Positions 1 through 10,839 of a DNA stretch of 45,497 nucleotides are shown in pieces (positions within the stretch are counted from its first letter, which is position 1; every line of letters begins with the position of its first letter). Both the position numbers and the translations under genes were made by a program. The notes beneath the pieces are model-generated. The model did no database searches. It saw nothing but the letters and a program-made list of their open reading frames with translations, and had not been told where the DNA came from. Source of the DNA: Parerythrobacter sp. Its GTDB lineage: Bacteria; Pseudomonadota; Alphaproteobacteria; Sphingomonadales; Sphingomonadaceae. The stretch covers positions 1 to 45,497 of the forward strand of contig JANQPE010000031.1 in assembly GCA_028289565.1 (NCBI GenBank). The letters run 5' to 3'.

Positions 1-53
1 AAGTGGGTATGCTGTTGTTGCCCGTTCAGCCCGGGCACGTCATACGGGCAGGC

Positions 54-2954
54 ATGAAGTCAATCATGTTCGCGCCGCTGGCGTTTTCCCTCGCTTTCAT
101 TACCCCGCTTGCCGCCCAGAATGCGGATGGAGCCAAGCCGCCAGCCGCCGCTGAAGAAACCGCCGATCGCACCGCGATCGAACCGACGCGCGGCTGGGAT
201 CCGGGCGACTGGAATCTCGAGGACAGCGAATTCACACCCGAAGCCGGTTGGGTGTTCGGCAAGCTCGATAACGGGCTACGGTATATTATCCGCAGAAACG
301 ACAGGCCGGAAGGCACAGGGCTGGTGCGAATGGAAATCGCCGCCGGCTCGATCGACGAGCGCGACGGCGAGCGCGGTTATGCGCACTATGTCGAACATAT
401 GGCTTTCAACGGTTCGACCAACGTGCCCGAAGGCGAGATGGTCAAGCTCCTCGAACGGCTCGGATTGGCTTTTGGCGCGGATACCAACGCCTCGACAAGT
501 TTCGACCGCACACAATACAGGTTGAACCTACCCAAAAACGATCTCGAACTGCTCGACACGGCACTCATGCTGATGCGCGAGACTGTTAGCGAGCTGAATT
601 TCGACGAGGAAGCTGTCCAACGCGAAAAGGGTGTGATCCTGTCCGAGCGACGCGTTCGCAACAATTACCTGCTCAAGAACATCGTCGATTCACTCGAGTT
701 CGCCTTTCCCGGCTCGCTGGTGTCGCAGCGCCTGCCGATTGGCACCGTCGAAACGCTCGAATCCGCTAATTCGGACAAGCTGCGTGCTTTCTGGGAACGC
801 GAATATGTACCTGCCGACACGGTTCTGGTTGTCGTCGGCGACTTCGATCCGGCAACGGTTGAAGCGACCATCACCGAGCGTTTCGGAGACTGGGAGGCCC
901 GCACTTCTCCCGACCAGCCGGATGCCGGGCCGGTCGACCCCGATTATGCCGGCAAAACCGACATCTATCTCGATCCCGCCCTGACCGAGAGTATCGCCTT
1001 GATCAGGCATGAACCCTATGTCGAGCGACCTGACACTATCGAAGAGCGACGCAAGAGCCTGTTGCGCCGGGTCGGTTCGCAGATTCTCGGTCGCCGCTTC
1101 CAGCGCCTGCAGCGCAGCGAGGATCCTCCCTTTCGCGGCGTCAATATCTCCAACAGCAAGTTTTTCGAGGCGGCTCGCTCCACGCAACTTTCGGTCAGTA
1201 CCGAAGAAGGTGCCTGGGAGCGCGGTCTCCAGACAGCGATCGACGAGTATCGCAGGGTACTGACTTACGGTGTTACCGAAGCCGAAATCGCCGAACAGGT
1301 GAGCAATGGACGCAATGCGCTGGAGAATGCCGTCGCCAACGCGGCAACCCGTGGCAACGGACAGTTCGTGTCGCGCGCATTCGACATGGCACGCGGTGAA
1401 GGTGTACCGGACAGTCCCGCGGAGCGGCTTGCCCGGTTCGAGGCGACGGTACCCGAGATCACTCCGGCAGCCGTTCTGGAGGCCATGCGCGAGGATTTCA
1501 TCGGGCTCGATAACCCGCTTATCCGCTTCGCCGGCAAGACTGCGCCCGAAGGCGGGACCGAAGCCTTGCGGGCAGCCGTGCAAGCGGCTTTCGCGCGCGA
1601 AATCGCACCGCCGGAAGATACGGACACCGTCGAGTTCGCCTATACCAATTTCGGAACGCCTGGAGAGATTGTCGAGGACGCCCGGACAGAAAACCTGGGC
1701 ATTCGCAAGATTCGCTTCGCCAACGGTACAATGCTCAATCTAAAGCCGACCGAAATTGCAGATGACCGTATTTCGATCAGGATCGCAATAGATGGCGGGC
1801 GCATGCTGCGCGGCAAGGACGATCCGCTGGCGGTCGAACTCGCCAACCTGTTGACCTCCGGAGGCCTGGGCAAGCATAGTCGCGACGAATTGCAGTCCAT
1901 CCTTGCCGGGCGTTCGGTCGGTGGGTCTTTCGGCGCTGGCGCAGAGGTTTTCTCCGCTTCGCGCGGCACGACGCCGCGCGATTTCCGGCTGCAATTACAG
2001 TTGATGGCCGCCTATCTCTCCGATCCCGGCTACCGCCCCGAAGGACTCGGGCCATGGCGCAAGGGATTGGACGATTTCTTCGCCCGCCTCGGCAGGACAC
2101 CCGGCTCGGCATATGGCGAAGGTATCGGACCGATCCTGTCGGATGGTGACCCGCGATTCACCCGCCAGCCGATCGAGGCTTATCGTGAACTGGATTATGA
2201 CGGACTGCGGACGACCATTTCGGAGCGGTTGGAAAATGGTGCGATTGAAATCGGTATCGTCGGCGATTTCGACGAGGACCAGGCGATCCGCCACGTCGCC
2301 GAAACATTCGGCGCACTGCCGCAGCGCGAAAATGAGTTCCGGGCCTATGACAACGGCCGTCGCGACCGCACGTTCACCGACAAACGCGGACTCCATATTC
2401 TCACCCACGAAGGCGAGGCCGACCAGGCCATGATCCGCATGATCTGGCCGACCGACGACAACAAGGATTGGGAGCAGACTTCACGCTTCACCCTGTTGTC
2501 ACGCGTCGTGCGCCTGAAGCTGACAGAGAAATTGCGCGAAGAGCTGGGGCAGACCTACTCTCCATCCGCGAGCAGCAATCAGTCCTCGATCTATCGCGAT
2601 TACGGTACATTCTCCGTCGGTGCATCGGTGGATGTGAAACAACTTGATGCAACCAAGGCCGCTCTTGTCGCCACCATCGAGGGACTGATCGCCACGGCAC
2701 CCGACGACGATCTGATGCAGCGGGCACGCCAACCGATCCTCGAATCGGTCGAAAACCGGCTCAAGAGCAATGGCGGCTGGGCTGGGCTGGTCGATCGCGC
2801 CCAAAGCAAGCCCGAGGATATCGAACGCTACCTGACCGCTATCGACCGGTACAAGGCCATTACCGGCAAAGATCTGCAGGAACTCGCCCGGGCCTATCTC
2901 AATCCGGAGCAGGCGGTGGAAATTCGCGTCGTCCCTTCACAGACCACCGAATAG
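54..2954 (+). CDS. M16 family zinc metallopeptidase (pitrilysin-like), secreted
   Basis: Long ORF with N-terminal signal-like segment (MKSIMFAPLAFSLAFITPLAAQ) and inverted zinc motif HxxEH in YAHYVEHMAF; start at 54 preferred over upstream ATG at 9. Confidence 0.9.
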   Translation: MKSIMFAPLAFSLAFITPLAAQNADGAKPPAAAEETADRTAIEPTRGWDPGDWNLEDSEFTPEAGWVFGKLDNGLRYIIRRNDRPEGTGLVRMEIAAGSIDERDGERGYAHYVEHMAFNGSTNVPEGEMVKLLERLGLAFGADTNASTSFDRTQYRLNLPKNDLELLDTALMLMRETVSELNFDEEAVQREKGVILSERRVRNNYLLKNIVDSLEFAFPGSLVSQRLPIGTVETLESANSDKLRAFWEREYVPADTVLVVVGDFDPATVEATITERFGDWEARTSPDQPDAGPVDPDYAGKTDIYLDPALTESIALIRHEPYVERPDTIEERRKSLLRRVGSQILGRRFQRLQRSEDPPFRGVNISNSKFFEAARSTQLSVSTEEGAWERGLQTAIDEYRRVLTYGVTEAEIAEQVSNGRNALENAVANAATRGNGQFVSRAFDMARGEGVPDSPAERLARFEATVPEITPAAVLEAMREDFIGLDNPLIRFAGKTAPEGGTEALRAAVQAAFAREIAPPEDTDTVEFAYTNFGTPGEIVEDARTENLGIRKIRFANGTMLNLKPTEIADDRISIRIAIDGGRMLRGKDDPLAVELANLLTSGGLGKHSRDELQSILAGRSVGGSFGAGAEVFSASRGTTPRDFRLQLQLMAAYLSDPGYRPEGLGPWRKGLDDFFARLGRTPGSAYGEGIGPILSDGDPRFTRQPIEAYRELDYDGLRTTISERLENGAIEIGIVGDFDEDQAIRHVAETFGALPQRENEFRAYDNGRRDRTFTDKRGLHILTHEGEADQAMIRMIWPTDDNKDWEQTSRFTLLSRVVRLKLTEKLREELGQTYSPSASSNQSSIYRDYGTFSVGASVDVKQLDATKAALVATIEGLIATAPDDDLMQRARQPILESVENRLKSNGGWAGLVDRAQSKPEDIERYLTAIDRYKAITGKDLQELARAYLNPEQAVEIRVVPSQTTE

Positions 2955-3064
2955 ACAAGCGTCGAAACTGAGGAAGCAGGCGCGGCAACGCTTGCCCTTC
3001 CCTGTCACGGGCGGCATAGGCGCGCGCAAAGCAAGCAGGATGTCCCCGCGAAAGGCCGATAGAC

Positions 3065-3304
3065 ATGAAAGTCCGCGTCCATGTGAACCTCAAGCCCGGC
3101 GTGCTCGATCCCCAGGGAAGAGCCGTGCACCATGCGCTCGAGGGACTGGGCTTCAAAGGACTTGAGGATGTCAGGATCGGCCGGCTCGTCGAACTGGATG
3201 TGGCAGACGACACCAGCGACGAGGTACTCGATGAGATGTGCCGGAAGCTGCTCGCCAACATGGTGATCGAGAATTACAAGATAGAGAAGCCGGAAACAGT
3301 GTGA
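3065..3304 (+). CDS. purS: Phosphoribosylformylglycinamidine synthase subunit PurS
   Basis: 79 aa, [30 protein letters not shown], typical PurS; stop overlaps purQ start (TGATG). Confidence 0.95.
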   Translation: MKVRVHVNLKPGVLDPQGRAVHHALEGLGFKGLEDVRIGRLVELDVADDTSDEVLDEMCRKLLANMVIENYKIEKPETV

Positions 3305-3984
3305 TGGGGGGCTTTCGCGCGGCTGTCATTACCTTTCCGGGATCCAACTGCGACCGGGACATGGCGGTTGCGCTGGAAATGATTTCCGGCACTGCGCCGA
3401 TCCGCGTCTGGCACGGCGATGCCGATCTGCCCGACAGGCTCGACTTCATCGCCTTGCCCGGGGGGTTTTCCTATGGCGACTACCTCCGCTCTGGAGCGAT
3501 GGCGGCAAACAGCCCGATCATGCGCGCAGTCAAGAAGGCAGCCGAACGCGGAGTGCCGGTACTGGGCGTCTGCAATGGCTTCCAGATCCTGACCGAAAGC
3601 GGCATGTTGCCCGGCGCCTTGATGCGCAATCGCGGTCAGACCTTCATCTGTCGCACGGCTTCCCTTACGGTCGAGAACAACCAGACGCTTTTTACCTCGG
3701 GCTACGAGGCAGGGGCCGCGATTCATATTCCCGTGGCACATCACGATGGCAATTTCTTCGCCGACGAGGAAACGCTCGACCGGATCGAAGGCGATGGCAG
3801 GGTGGCATTCCGGTACAACGGGGCATGCAACGGTTCGCAGCGGGATATCGCAGGCGTACTGAACGCGGCCGGCAATGTTCTGGGCATGATGCCCCATCCC
3901 GAACGTGCGATCGATGCTGACCATGGCGGCGTCGACGGCAAGGCTCTGTTCGAAAGCGCTGTGAACACTTTTGTAGGAGCGTAA
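3304..3984 (+). CDS. purQ: Phosphoribosylformylglycinamidine synthase subunit PurQ
   Basis: [41 protein letters not shown] glutaminase motifs; start ATG 3304. Confidence 0.95.
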   Translation: MGGFRAAVITFPGSNCDRDMAVALEMISGTAPIRVWHGDADLPDRLDFIALPGGFSYGDYLRSGAMAANSPIMRAVKKAAERGVPVLGVCNGFQILTESGMLPGALMRNRGQTFICRTASLTVENNQTLFTSGYEAGAAIHIPVAHHDGNFFADEETLDRIEGDGRVAFRYNGACNGSQRDIAGVLNAAGNVLGMMPHPERAIDADHGGVDGKALFESAVNTFVGA

Positions 3985-4002
3985 CCGGCGCACCGGCCGG
4001 AA

Positions 4003-6375
4003 TCAGGCAGTTATGCGCCCTGGGTCGTCGAACAGGCCGTGCACTTCATCCGAAGGCATTGGCCGACCAAAATAATATCCCTGAATCTTGGTGCAACCGA
4101 GGCTGCGGATCATCTCCGCTTCCTCAGCCGTTTCAACGCCTTCGGCAGTTGTGGCCATGCCCAGACTCTGCGCCATGGCAACCACTGCGCGGATGATCGC
4201 CAAGCTTTCCGCATGCTCGTTAGCCGCACCTTGTACGAAAGACCGATCGACCTTGATGGTCGAGAAGTGCAATTTGCGCAGATAGCCAAGCGAGGAATAT
4301 CCGGTACCAAAATCGTCAAGTGCGACACTGCATCCAAGCGCCATGATCTGCTCGAGGGCTGAGCGGGCAAGGCTTGCGTCGCGCAGGAAAATGCTCTCGG
4401 TCACCTCGATCTCGAGCCGATGCGCGGGCAAACCGCTGTTCGACAGGGCGCGCACGACTGTCGCGGCAAAATCCGGTTCGATCAATTGCTCGCCCGAAAC
4501 ATTTACAGCCACCCTGATGTGCTGGGGCCAATTCATCGCCTCACCACATGCCTGTTCGAGCACCCATTCACCGATCGGTACGATCAGCCTGGTATCCTCT
4601 GCCAGAGGAATGAACTTGCCCGGGCTGACAAATCCGTGCTCGCCGCTTTGCCAGCGAACGAGCGCTTCGAAACTCACGATACTCTCTTCATGCGCGTCGA
4701 CAACCGGCTGGAAATTCAACATCAACTCGTCGCGCTCAAGCGCACGGCGGAGCGAGAATTCGAGTTGTCGACGTTCTTCTGCAGATGCATGCAATGACGG
4801 TTCGTAAGGAAAGTGCGAACCGCCGCCCTCATCTTTTGCGCGATACAGCGCAAGGTCCGCATTGCGCATCAGCTTTTCGACGTCGTCGCCATCACGCGGT
4901 CCGAGAGCCGATCCAACGCTTGCCCCGACATAAAGTGTATGATGGTCGATCTCGTAGGGGTGCGAGAGCTTCTCGATCACCGTGCGCGCGACCTTATCGA
5001 CCAAGCCTTTTTCCGAAGCATCGCGAATCACGATCGCGAACTCATCGCCTCCCAGGCGACCGCATGTTTCATTCTCGGTCATCAAGCTCTTGAGGCGCTT
5101 GGAGACCTGCGCCAGCAACTGATCGCCAACAAGATGACCAAGGGAATCATTGACTGCCTTGAAGCGATCGAGATCGATCATCAGGAACGCACAGCGCGAG
5201 CGCCATTGGTTAGAATAACGCAAGGCATCGCCGAGCGCCTCGTTCAGCATCAGGCGATTGGGCAAGCCGGTCAATGTATCGTACCGCGCGAGATAAGCGA
5301 TCTTCTCGCTCGATTCACGCTGCTCGGTCACATCGGAGCCTACTCCGCGAAAACCGATATAAGTCCCACGTTCATCAAGCATCGGCGTACCGGAAAGCTC
5401 CCACCAGCGATTCTCGCGATCGATCGTGACCTTGACCATGAGATTGGAAAAGCTCTCGCGTCGTTTCAACCGCTCGGCGAGATCGTGAAGACTTGGAGGA
5501 AACTGGCCGGTTATCCAGTTGTCGCCTGCGATAAGCTCCACGAAAGACTTGCCTTCGATCTCTTCAGGCGCCTTGCCAAGGGCGTAGGAAAACCGCGGCG
5601 ACACCGCCCTGACGCGGCGATTTGTATCCACCTGCCACAACCAATCGGCCTGGTTTTCCTCGAATTCGCGCAACAGGAGCGACACCACCTCGTTTTTTTC
5701 GGCCATTCCCGCTTCGGCAATGCGCGAGAGAAGATAGGTCTTGCCCGATGTGAATGTTCCGGCAGTGATAATTCCAAGGAAGGCGAGCACAAGAAAAGCA
5801 GCCTCGTTGGCGCCCGTGTAAACCATGAACGCAGCACTTGCGAGCGAAGTGGTCCATGCGAAAATCAACGTGCCCAGCGGCGCCCCGGACAAGACCAGCG
5901 AGCATGCCACTATCATGACCGCGACGGTGTTCCACATGCCCAGTTGATCATCCACCGGAGCATAGGCAGCGAACAGAGTCAGCGGTATGCACCAGACAAG
6001 CGCGGCGACGAATGCGATCAGAGCATGGCGAAAGATATCGTTCGTTGAGACCTTGCGCCTGTCAGCATCGCGTTGCGCGCTGTTCCATCGCCCGCCCAGA
6101 AAAAGAAACCCGGCCAGCAAGAGGAGCCAGCCACTGAGCAGGGCCGGCGGAACGTCGTCGTGGAAGAGCCAAATCGCAATTCCTGCTGCAACCACGTCAC
6201 CGAAAATAAGTGCCCTTGCCATTTGCCCCAGGCGCGTAAGCTGGAGCCCGCGCAGATAGGCGCGATGATCGTCCGCCGGCCCGAACAGGCCGAGGAAGCT
6301 TTTCGCCGTTATCCTGCCCGGAGCAGGAAGTTGCTTGGATCCTGTCTCGCTCACCCTTGTGCGCGTAGCGTACAA
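4003..6375 (-). CDS. Membrane-anchored PAS-GGDEF-EAL cyclic-di-GMP signalling protein
   Basis: N-terminal hydrophobic segments, PAS region, intact GGDEF (GRLGGDEFAIVI) and EAL (FEALVRW) with DDFGTGYSS. Confidence 0.93.
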   Translation of the reverse strand: MYATRTRVSETGSKQLPAPGRITAKSFLGLFGPADDHRAYLRGLQLTRLGQMARALIFGDVVAAGIAIWLFHDDVPPALLSGWLLLLAGFLFLGGRWNSAQRDADRRKVSTNDIFRHALIAFVAALVWCIPLTLFAAYAPVDDQLGMWNTVAVMIVACSLVLSGAPLGTLIFAWTTSLASAAFMVYTGANEAAFLVLAFLGIITAGTFTSGKTYLLSRIAEAGMAEKNEVVSLLLREFEENQADWLWQVDTNRRVRAVSPRFSYALGKAPEEIEGKSFVELIAGDNWITGQFPPSLHDLAERLKRRESFSNLMVKVTIDRENRWWELSGTPMLDERGTYIGFRGVGSDVTEQRESSEKIAYLARYDTLTGLPNRLMLNEALGDALRYSNQWRSRCAFLMIDLDRFKAVNDSLGHLVGDQLLAQVSKRLKSLMTENETCGRLGGDEFAIVIRDASEKGLVDKVARTVIEKLSHPYEIDHHTLYVGASVGSALGPRDGDDVEKLMRNADLALYRAKDEGGGSHFPYEPSLHASAEERRQLEFSLRRALERDELMLNFQPVVDAHEESIVSFEALVRWQSGEHGFVSPGKFIPLAEDTRLIVPIGEWVLEQACGEAMNWPQHIRVAVNVSGEQLIEPDFAATVVRALSNSGLPAHRLEIEVTESIFLRDASLARSALEQIMALGCSVALDDFGTGYSSLGYLRKLHFSTIKVDRSFVQGAANEHAESLAIIRAVVAMAQSLGMATTAEGVETAEEAEMIRSLGCTKIQGYYFGRPMPSDEVHGLFDDPGRITA

Positions 6376-6450
6376 AGGTTAGTGGCCGGTAAAGCATGCG
6401 ACACCGGATCGCTGTCGATACCCTGAGTATTGTATTTGTTTCGCAATGGG

Positions 6451-6822
6451 TTACTCGGAGAGTGCTTTTCGCGCCTCTTCCCAATTTCGACCGTCGTAAT
6501 CAACTTTGTGCACATCCCTGTCGGGAGGATTGTCGAGGCAGCGAAAATTCACGCTCCACGCGTCGGGATGCGAACGTGGTCGATAGAAGCTCTTGATACC
6601 GCAATGCCGGCAGAAGAGGTGGTCGGCCTGCTCCGTCCCGAAGCGATAGGTGGACAAGTCGTCCCTGCCGCGCTCGATTTCGAAATGCTCATGCGGAACG
6701 ATCAGGTGCAGATAGCCCGTCCGGGAACAGATCGAGCAATTGCAATCAAGCAGCTTGAATGGTGGTTCTGCCTCCAGAGCAAAGCGAACCGCCCCGCAGT
6801 GGCAGCCGCCGGCCAACTTCAT
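6451..6822 (-). CDS. GFA/CENP-V family zinc-binding protein
   Basis: GGCHCGAVRFALE, CNCSICSRTGYLHLIV, FCRHCGIKSFY cysteine pattern. Confidence 0.9.
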   Translation of the reverse strand: MKLAGGCHCGAVRFALEAEPPFKLLDCNCSICSRTGYLHLIVPHEHFEIERGRDDLSTYRFGTEQADHLFCRHCGIKSFYRPRSHPDAWSVNFRCLDNPPDRDVHKVDYDGRNWEEARKALSE

Positions 6823-8642
6823 TCGACAGTTACCGACTTGGCCAGGTTACGCGGCTGATCGACATCCGTGCCCTTCACACATGCCACGTGATAGGCGAGC
6901 AGTTGCACGGGTACCGCATAAACCAGCGGAGCGATCAGCGGATGGACTTTCGGCATTTCGATCGTGGCAATGCATCCCTCGCCCGCCTCCCGCAATCCGT
7001 CGGCATCGGAGATCAGCACGATCTGTCCTCCACGTGCGCGCACTTCCTGCATGTTGGACACGGTCTTTTCGAAAAGCGGGCCGGAAGGCGCAAGCACGAT
7101 CACCGGCACCGCTTCGTCGATCAATGCGATCGGACCGTGTTTCATCTCGCCCGAAGCGTATCCTTCAGCATGGATATAGCTGATTTCCTTGAGCTTCAGC
7201 GCGCCTTCCAGCGCAAGCGGGTAGTCGGGCCCGCGGCCCAGATACAGCACGTCACGCGCCGGGGCGATCACATGCGCCATCGCCGCGATATCGTCATCAT
7301 GGTCGAGTGCGGCATTGAGGCAGGCGGGCGCTTCGAGCAGGTGGCGAACGATGTCTTCCTCGCCCGCGCGATCGACCAGTCCCCTCACCACCGCCATATG
7401 TGCCGCAAGGGCAGCGAGCACAGCAAGTTGGCAGGTAAAGGCCTTGGTCGACGCGACACCGATTTCCGGCCCGGCATGCGTCGGGAGCAGCAGGTCTGCT
7501 TCACGGGCCATCGAACTGGTCGGGACGTTGACGACGACGCCAATGGTCTGGCCCGCTTCCTTGCAGTGGCGCAGCGCCGCCAGCGTATCCGCCGTCTCGC
7601 CGCTTTGCGAGATGAACAGCGAAAGCCCGCCATCCTCCAGCACAGGCTCGCGATAGCGGAACTCGCTCGCCACATCGATATCAACCGGTACGCGGGCAAA
7701 TTGCTCGAACCAGTATTTTGCGACCATCCCGGCGTAATAGGATGTGCCGCAAGCAACGATCGTCACCCGGTTTATGGCGGAAAGATCGAAGTCGATCTGG
7801 GGCAGCGCGACACTGTTGTCCGACCGGCGCAGATATGAACCAAGCGTCTGCGCGACTACTGTCGGCTGTTCGAAAATCTCTTTCTGCATGAAGTGGCGGT
7901 AATTGCCTTTTTCGACAGCGGCCGCAGATGCGCCGGAAGTTGTAACTTCGCGCTCCACAAGATTGTTTTCACTGTCAAAAATTCGCACTTCATCATGCGT
8001 AACGATAACCCAGTCGCCCTCTTCGAGATAGGTGATCTTCTGAGTCAGCGGGGCCAGGGCCAGAGCATCGGAGCCCAGATACATCTCGCCGTCACCGTAA
8101 CCAACGACCAATGGCGAACCGAGCCGGGCGCCGGCCAGCAGGCCGGGGTGATCGCGGAAAGCGACCGCCAGTGCAAAGGCACCGCGCAAGCGGGGTAACA
8201 CCGCCTTGATCGCTTCTTCCGGAGAGGCCCCCTTCTCGACTTCCGCCGATACGAGATGCGCCACGACTTCGGTATCGGTTTCGCTTTCCAATATGCGCCC
8301 GGCTTCGACCAGTTCGTCGCGCAGCGGCTTGAAGTTTTCGATAATCCCGTTGTGCACCAGGGCCACCTCGCCCGTGGCATGCGGATGTGCATTGCTTTCC
8401 GTCGGTGCGCCATGCGTCGCCCAGCGGGTATGCGCAATTCCTATATCGCCGCTGGCCGGGCTGCGTTCCAGTTCGACCACAAGGTTCTGCAACTTTCCCT
8501 CGGCCCGGCGACGGACGAGTGCGCCATCGTCGATGGTGCAAATCCCCGCGCTGTCATAACCGCGATATTCCATGCGGCGCAGGCCGTCGACCAGCCGCTG
8601 CGCAACCGGTTCGGTTCCCACTATGCCGATAATTCCGCACAT
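6819..8642 (-). CDS. glmS: Glutamine--fructose-6-phosphate aminotransferase
   Basis: MCGIIGIVGTEPVAQRLVDGLRRMEYRGYDSAG, two SIS domains, C-terminal DVDQPRNLAKSVTVE. Confidence 0.97.
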   Translation of the reverse strand: MCGIIGIVGTEPVAQRLVDGLRRMEYRGYDSAGICTIDDGALVRRRAEGKLQNLVVELERSPASGDIGIAHTRWATHGAPTESNAHPHATGEVALVHNGIIENFKPLRDELVEAGRILESETDTEVVAHLVSAEVEKGASPEEAIKAVLPRLRGAFALAVAFRDHPGLLAGARLGSPLVVGYGDGEMYLGSDALALAPLTQKITYLEEGDWVIVTHDEVRIFDSENNLVEREVTTSGASAAAVEKGNYRHFMQKEIFEQPTVVAQTLGSYLRRSDNSVALPQIDFDLSAINRVTIVACGTSYYAGMVAKYWFEQFARVPVDIDVASEFRYREPVLEDGGLSLFISQSGETADTLAALRHCKEAGQTIGVVVNVPTSSMAREADLLLPTHAGPEIGVASTKAFTCQLAVLAALAAHMAVVRGLVDRAGEEDIVRHLLEAPACLNAALDHDDDIAAMAHVIAPARDVLYLGRGPDYPLALEGALKLKEISYIHAEGYASGEMKHGPIALIDEAVPVIVLAPSGPLFEKTVSNMQEVRARGGQIVLISDADGLREAGEGCIATIEMPKVHPLIAPLVYAVPVQLLAYHVACVKGTDVDQPRNLAKSVTVE

Positions 8643-8724
8643 ATACAGATTGCCTTCGTCGAGTATCCGGCGGGCTACTTAGCCGCCAAGGGTTGCTGTC
8701 CGTGTAACGAATGCAGCGCCGGGT

Positions 8725-9624
8725 TCAATGGCGGTTTGGCGCACTCGCCGGCCGGCCCTGCCACCACAAGGCAAGCCCGGCGCCGATAATGATGGTCGCG
8801 CCAAGCAGGGTCGTCACGTCGGGAATGTCCGAAAACAATAGCCAGCCCAGGATAATCGCGACAAGCAATTGGACATAGCTCATCGGCGAAACCAATGCCG
8901 CGCCAGCCTTCGACGTACCGAGAAAGATCAGCCAATGCGCGATACTGGCAGTAACGGCCACCGCGGCGCACCGCGCAACGATCGTCCAGTCGGGCCAATC
9001 GACAGCCAGTGCCGTACTGCCGCTCAAATGCCCGGCCAACGCCGCGGCAACCAACAATGGAGCGGCAATACCTGCCATATAGACCTGCATCGACAAGGCG
9101 CTGCCCTGCCCTGCACTTGCACGGTTGGCGATCACCATCAGACTGAACAGCAGCGCCGCCCCCAGCGGGAGAAAGGCAACCCAGCCGAGTTCCGCGACAT
9201 TGGGCCGCAGGATCAGCAACACTCCACCGAAAGCGATCACCGAAGCGATCCATGTCAGCGGGCGAACCTTTTCGCCCAGCAGCGGGCCGCTAAGCAAGGC
9301 TGTGAAAATCGGTGCAAGAAAGACCAGCGCGGTCGCCTCGGCCAGTGGCATGGCAAACAGGGCCGCGAAGAAGAACATCGTCGAACCCGCCAGGCTCGCA
9401 CCTCTGGCAACCTGAATCCATGGACGCCTCGGTCGAAAAGCGCTTGGCCCCTCTTTCAACCCCAAAAGGGCGGCCAATCCCACCGCCCCGATGACGAAGC
9501 GCAAGGCGGCAACGGCAATCGGCGACCATTCGCCCGCCAACGTCTTGATGATCGCATCGCCGCAGGTGAGTACGGCAAAACCCGCCAGCGCCAACAACAA
9601 TCCCTGGCGTTCGTCCTGTTTCAT
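8725..9624 (-). CDS. DMT/EamA family transporter
   Basis: About ten hydrophobic segments, EamA-like; start MKQDERQGLLLALAGF at 9624 chosen within a longer ORF. Confidence 0.85.
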   Translation of the reverse strand: MKQDERQGLLLALAGFAVLTCGDAIIKTLAGEWSPIAVAALRFVIGAVGLAALLGLKEGPSAFRPRRPWIQVARGASLAGSTMFFFAALFAMPLAEATALVFLAPIFTALLSGPLLGEKVRPLTWIASVIAFGGVLLILRPNVAELGWVAFLPLGAALLFSLMVIANRASAGQGSALSMQVYMAGIAAPLLVAAALAGHLSGSTALAVDWPDWTIVARCAAVAVTASIAHWLIFLGTSKAGAALVSPMSYVQLLVAIILGWLLFSDIPDVTTLLGATIIIGAGLALWWQGRPASAPNRH

Positions 9625-9831
9625 GCACACCCTTCCAGCCAAAAGCGGGCGCATAGGAGTGATAGTGCATGGGGGGAAGGCCTGTTTTTTCGCATGTTCC
9701 GGGTCCGCGGTCTGAAAGTATGGCCCAAACCTTTCGCAGCGTGGTTTACGCTTCCTTAAGCCTTGAGCGGGATACCGGCTCTCAAGCGCGTGCGCAGGGG
9801 GCGTGCAAGGAAGCACGATCAGGGGCCGGGA

Positions 9832-10839
9832 ATGACCAAGCTGATAATCCAGATACCGTGTCTGAACGAGGCGCAGACATTACCCGATACCCTGGCAGCA
9901 CTTCCACGATCGATCCCGGGCGTGGACGCGATCGAATATTGCGTAATCGACGACGGCAGCGATGACGATACATCAGGGGTCGCTCGCCGCTGGGGCGTCC
10001 ACCACATCGTCCGCCACCGCCGTAATCGCGGGCTGGCCGAAGCTTTCCGCAGTGGCGTGGACAAGGCTTTGGCCGAGGGAGCCGATATCATCGTCAACAC
10101 CGATGCAGACGGACAATATGCCGGCGAGGATATCGCCACGATCGTCGCTCCGGTACTGGCAGGCGAAGCGGATATCTGCGTCGGCGACCGCGGCGTGGCC
10201 AGCAATCGCCATTTCGGGCCTTTCAAACGCCTCCTCCAGCGCTTCGGCAGCGCAGTGGTCCGCAAGCTTTCGGGTGCGTCGATCACCGATGCGGTAAGCG
10301 GGTTCCGCGCGATCAGCCGCGAGGCGGCGCAGCGGATCAATATCACCACCGATTTCAGCTATACGACCGACATGCTGATCCAGGCGGGCCGCAAGCGACT
10401 CGCGATTGTATCCGTACCGATCCGTACCAATGCGGCCACTCGTCCCTCGCGCTTGTTCCGCTCGATCCCGCGTTTCATCATGCAGACGGGAGTAACGATC
10501 ACGCGGGCATATACGACGTTCAACTCCCTGCGTGTTTTCGTCGGCCTCGGTACATTGCTGGCCTTCATCGGACTGCTTCCCATCGGGCGTTTCCTGTGGT
10601 TCGCATTCAACGGTGCCGGCGATGGGCATATCCAGTCACTCGTGCTCGGCGGTGCATTGCTTATCCTGGGCGCACTTGTCGGAACGCTCGGTATCCTTGC
10701 CGACCTGATCGCCACCAATCGCAAGCTGCTCGAGACCACGCTCTTCAAGATGCGGAGCCTTGAAGAACGCCTCGACGGCAATCAGGCCGACAAACCCTCC
10801 GAAGAAAACGCCGATAGCGGGATGTCCGACGCCGCATGA
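9832..10839 (+). CDS. Glycosyltransferase family 2 with C-terminal TM segments (polyprenyl-phosphate GT type)
   Basis: IPCLNEAQTLPDTLAALP, DDGSDDDTS, NTDADGQY motifs; start MTKLIIQ; ATGA overlap with next gene. Confidence 0.9.
   Translation: MTKLIIQIPCLNEAQTLPDTLAALPRSIPGVDAIEYCVIDDGSDDDTSGVARRWGVHHIVRHRRNRGLAEAFRSGVDKALAEGADIIVNTDADGQYAGEDIATIVAPVLAGEADICVGDRGVASNRHFGPFKRLLQRFGSAVVRKLSGASITDAVSGFRAISREAAQRINITTDFSYTTDMLIQAGRKRLAIVSVPIRTNAATRPSRLFRSIPRFIMQTGVTITRAYTTFNSLRVFVGLGTLLAFIGLLPIGRFLWFAFNGAGDGHIQSLVLGGALLILGALVGTLGILADLIATNRKLLETTLFKMRSLEERLDGNQADKPSEENADSGMSDAA

Noticed and set aside
3985-4002. Bidirectional terminator between purQ and the GGDEF-EAL gene
   Set aside because: Only a short imperfect CCGGC/GCCGG pairing and no T-tract.
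4813-6048. 411-aa + strand ORF antisense to the GGDEF-EAL gene
   Set aside because: Low-complexity, Arg/His-rich shadow ORF with no family resemblance; the opposite strand is clearly coding.
6759-7838. 359-aa ORF antisense to glmS
   Set aside because: Shadow of a conserved gene in GC-rich DNA.
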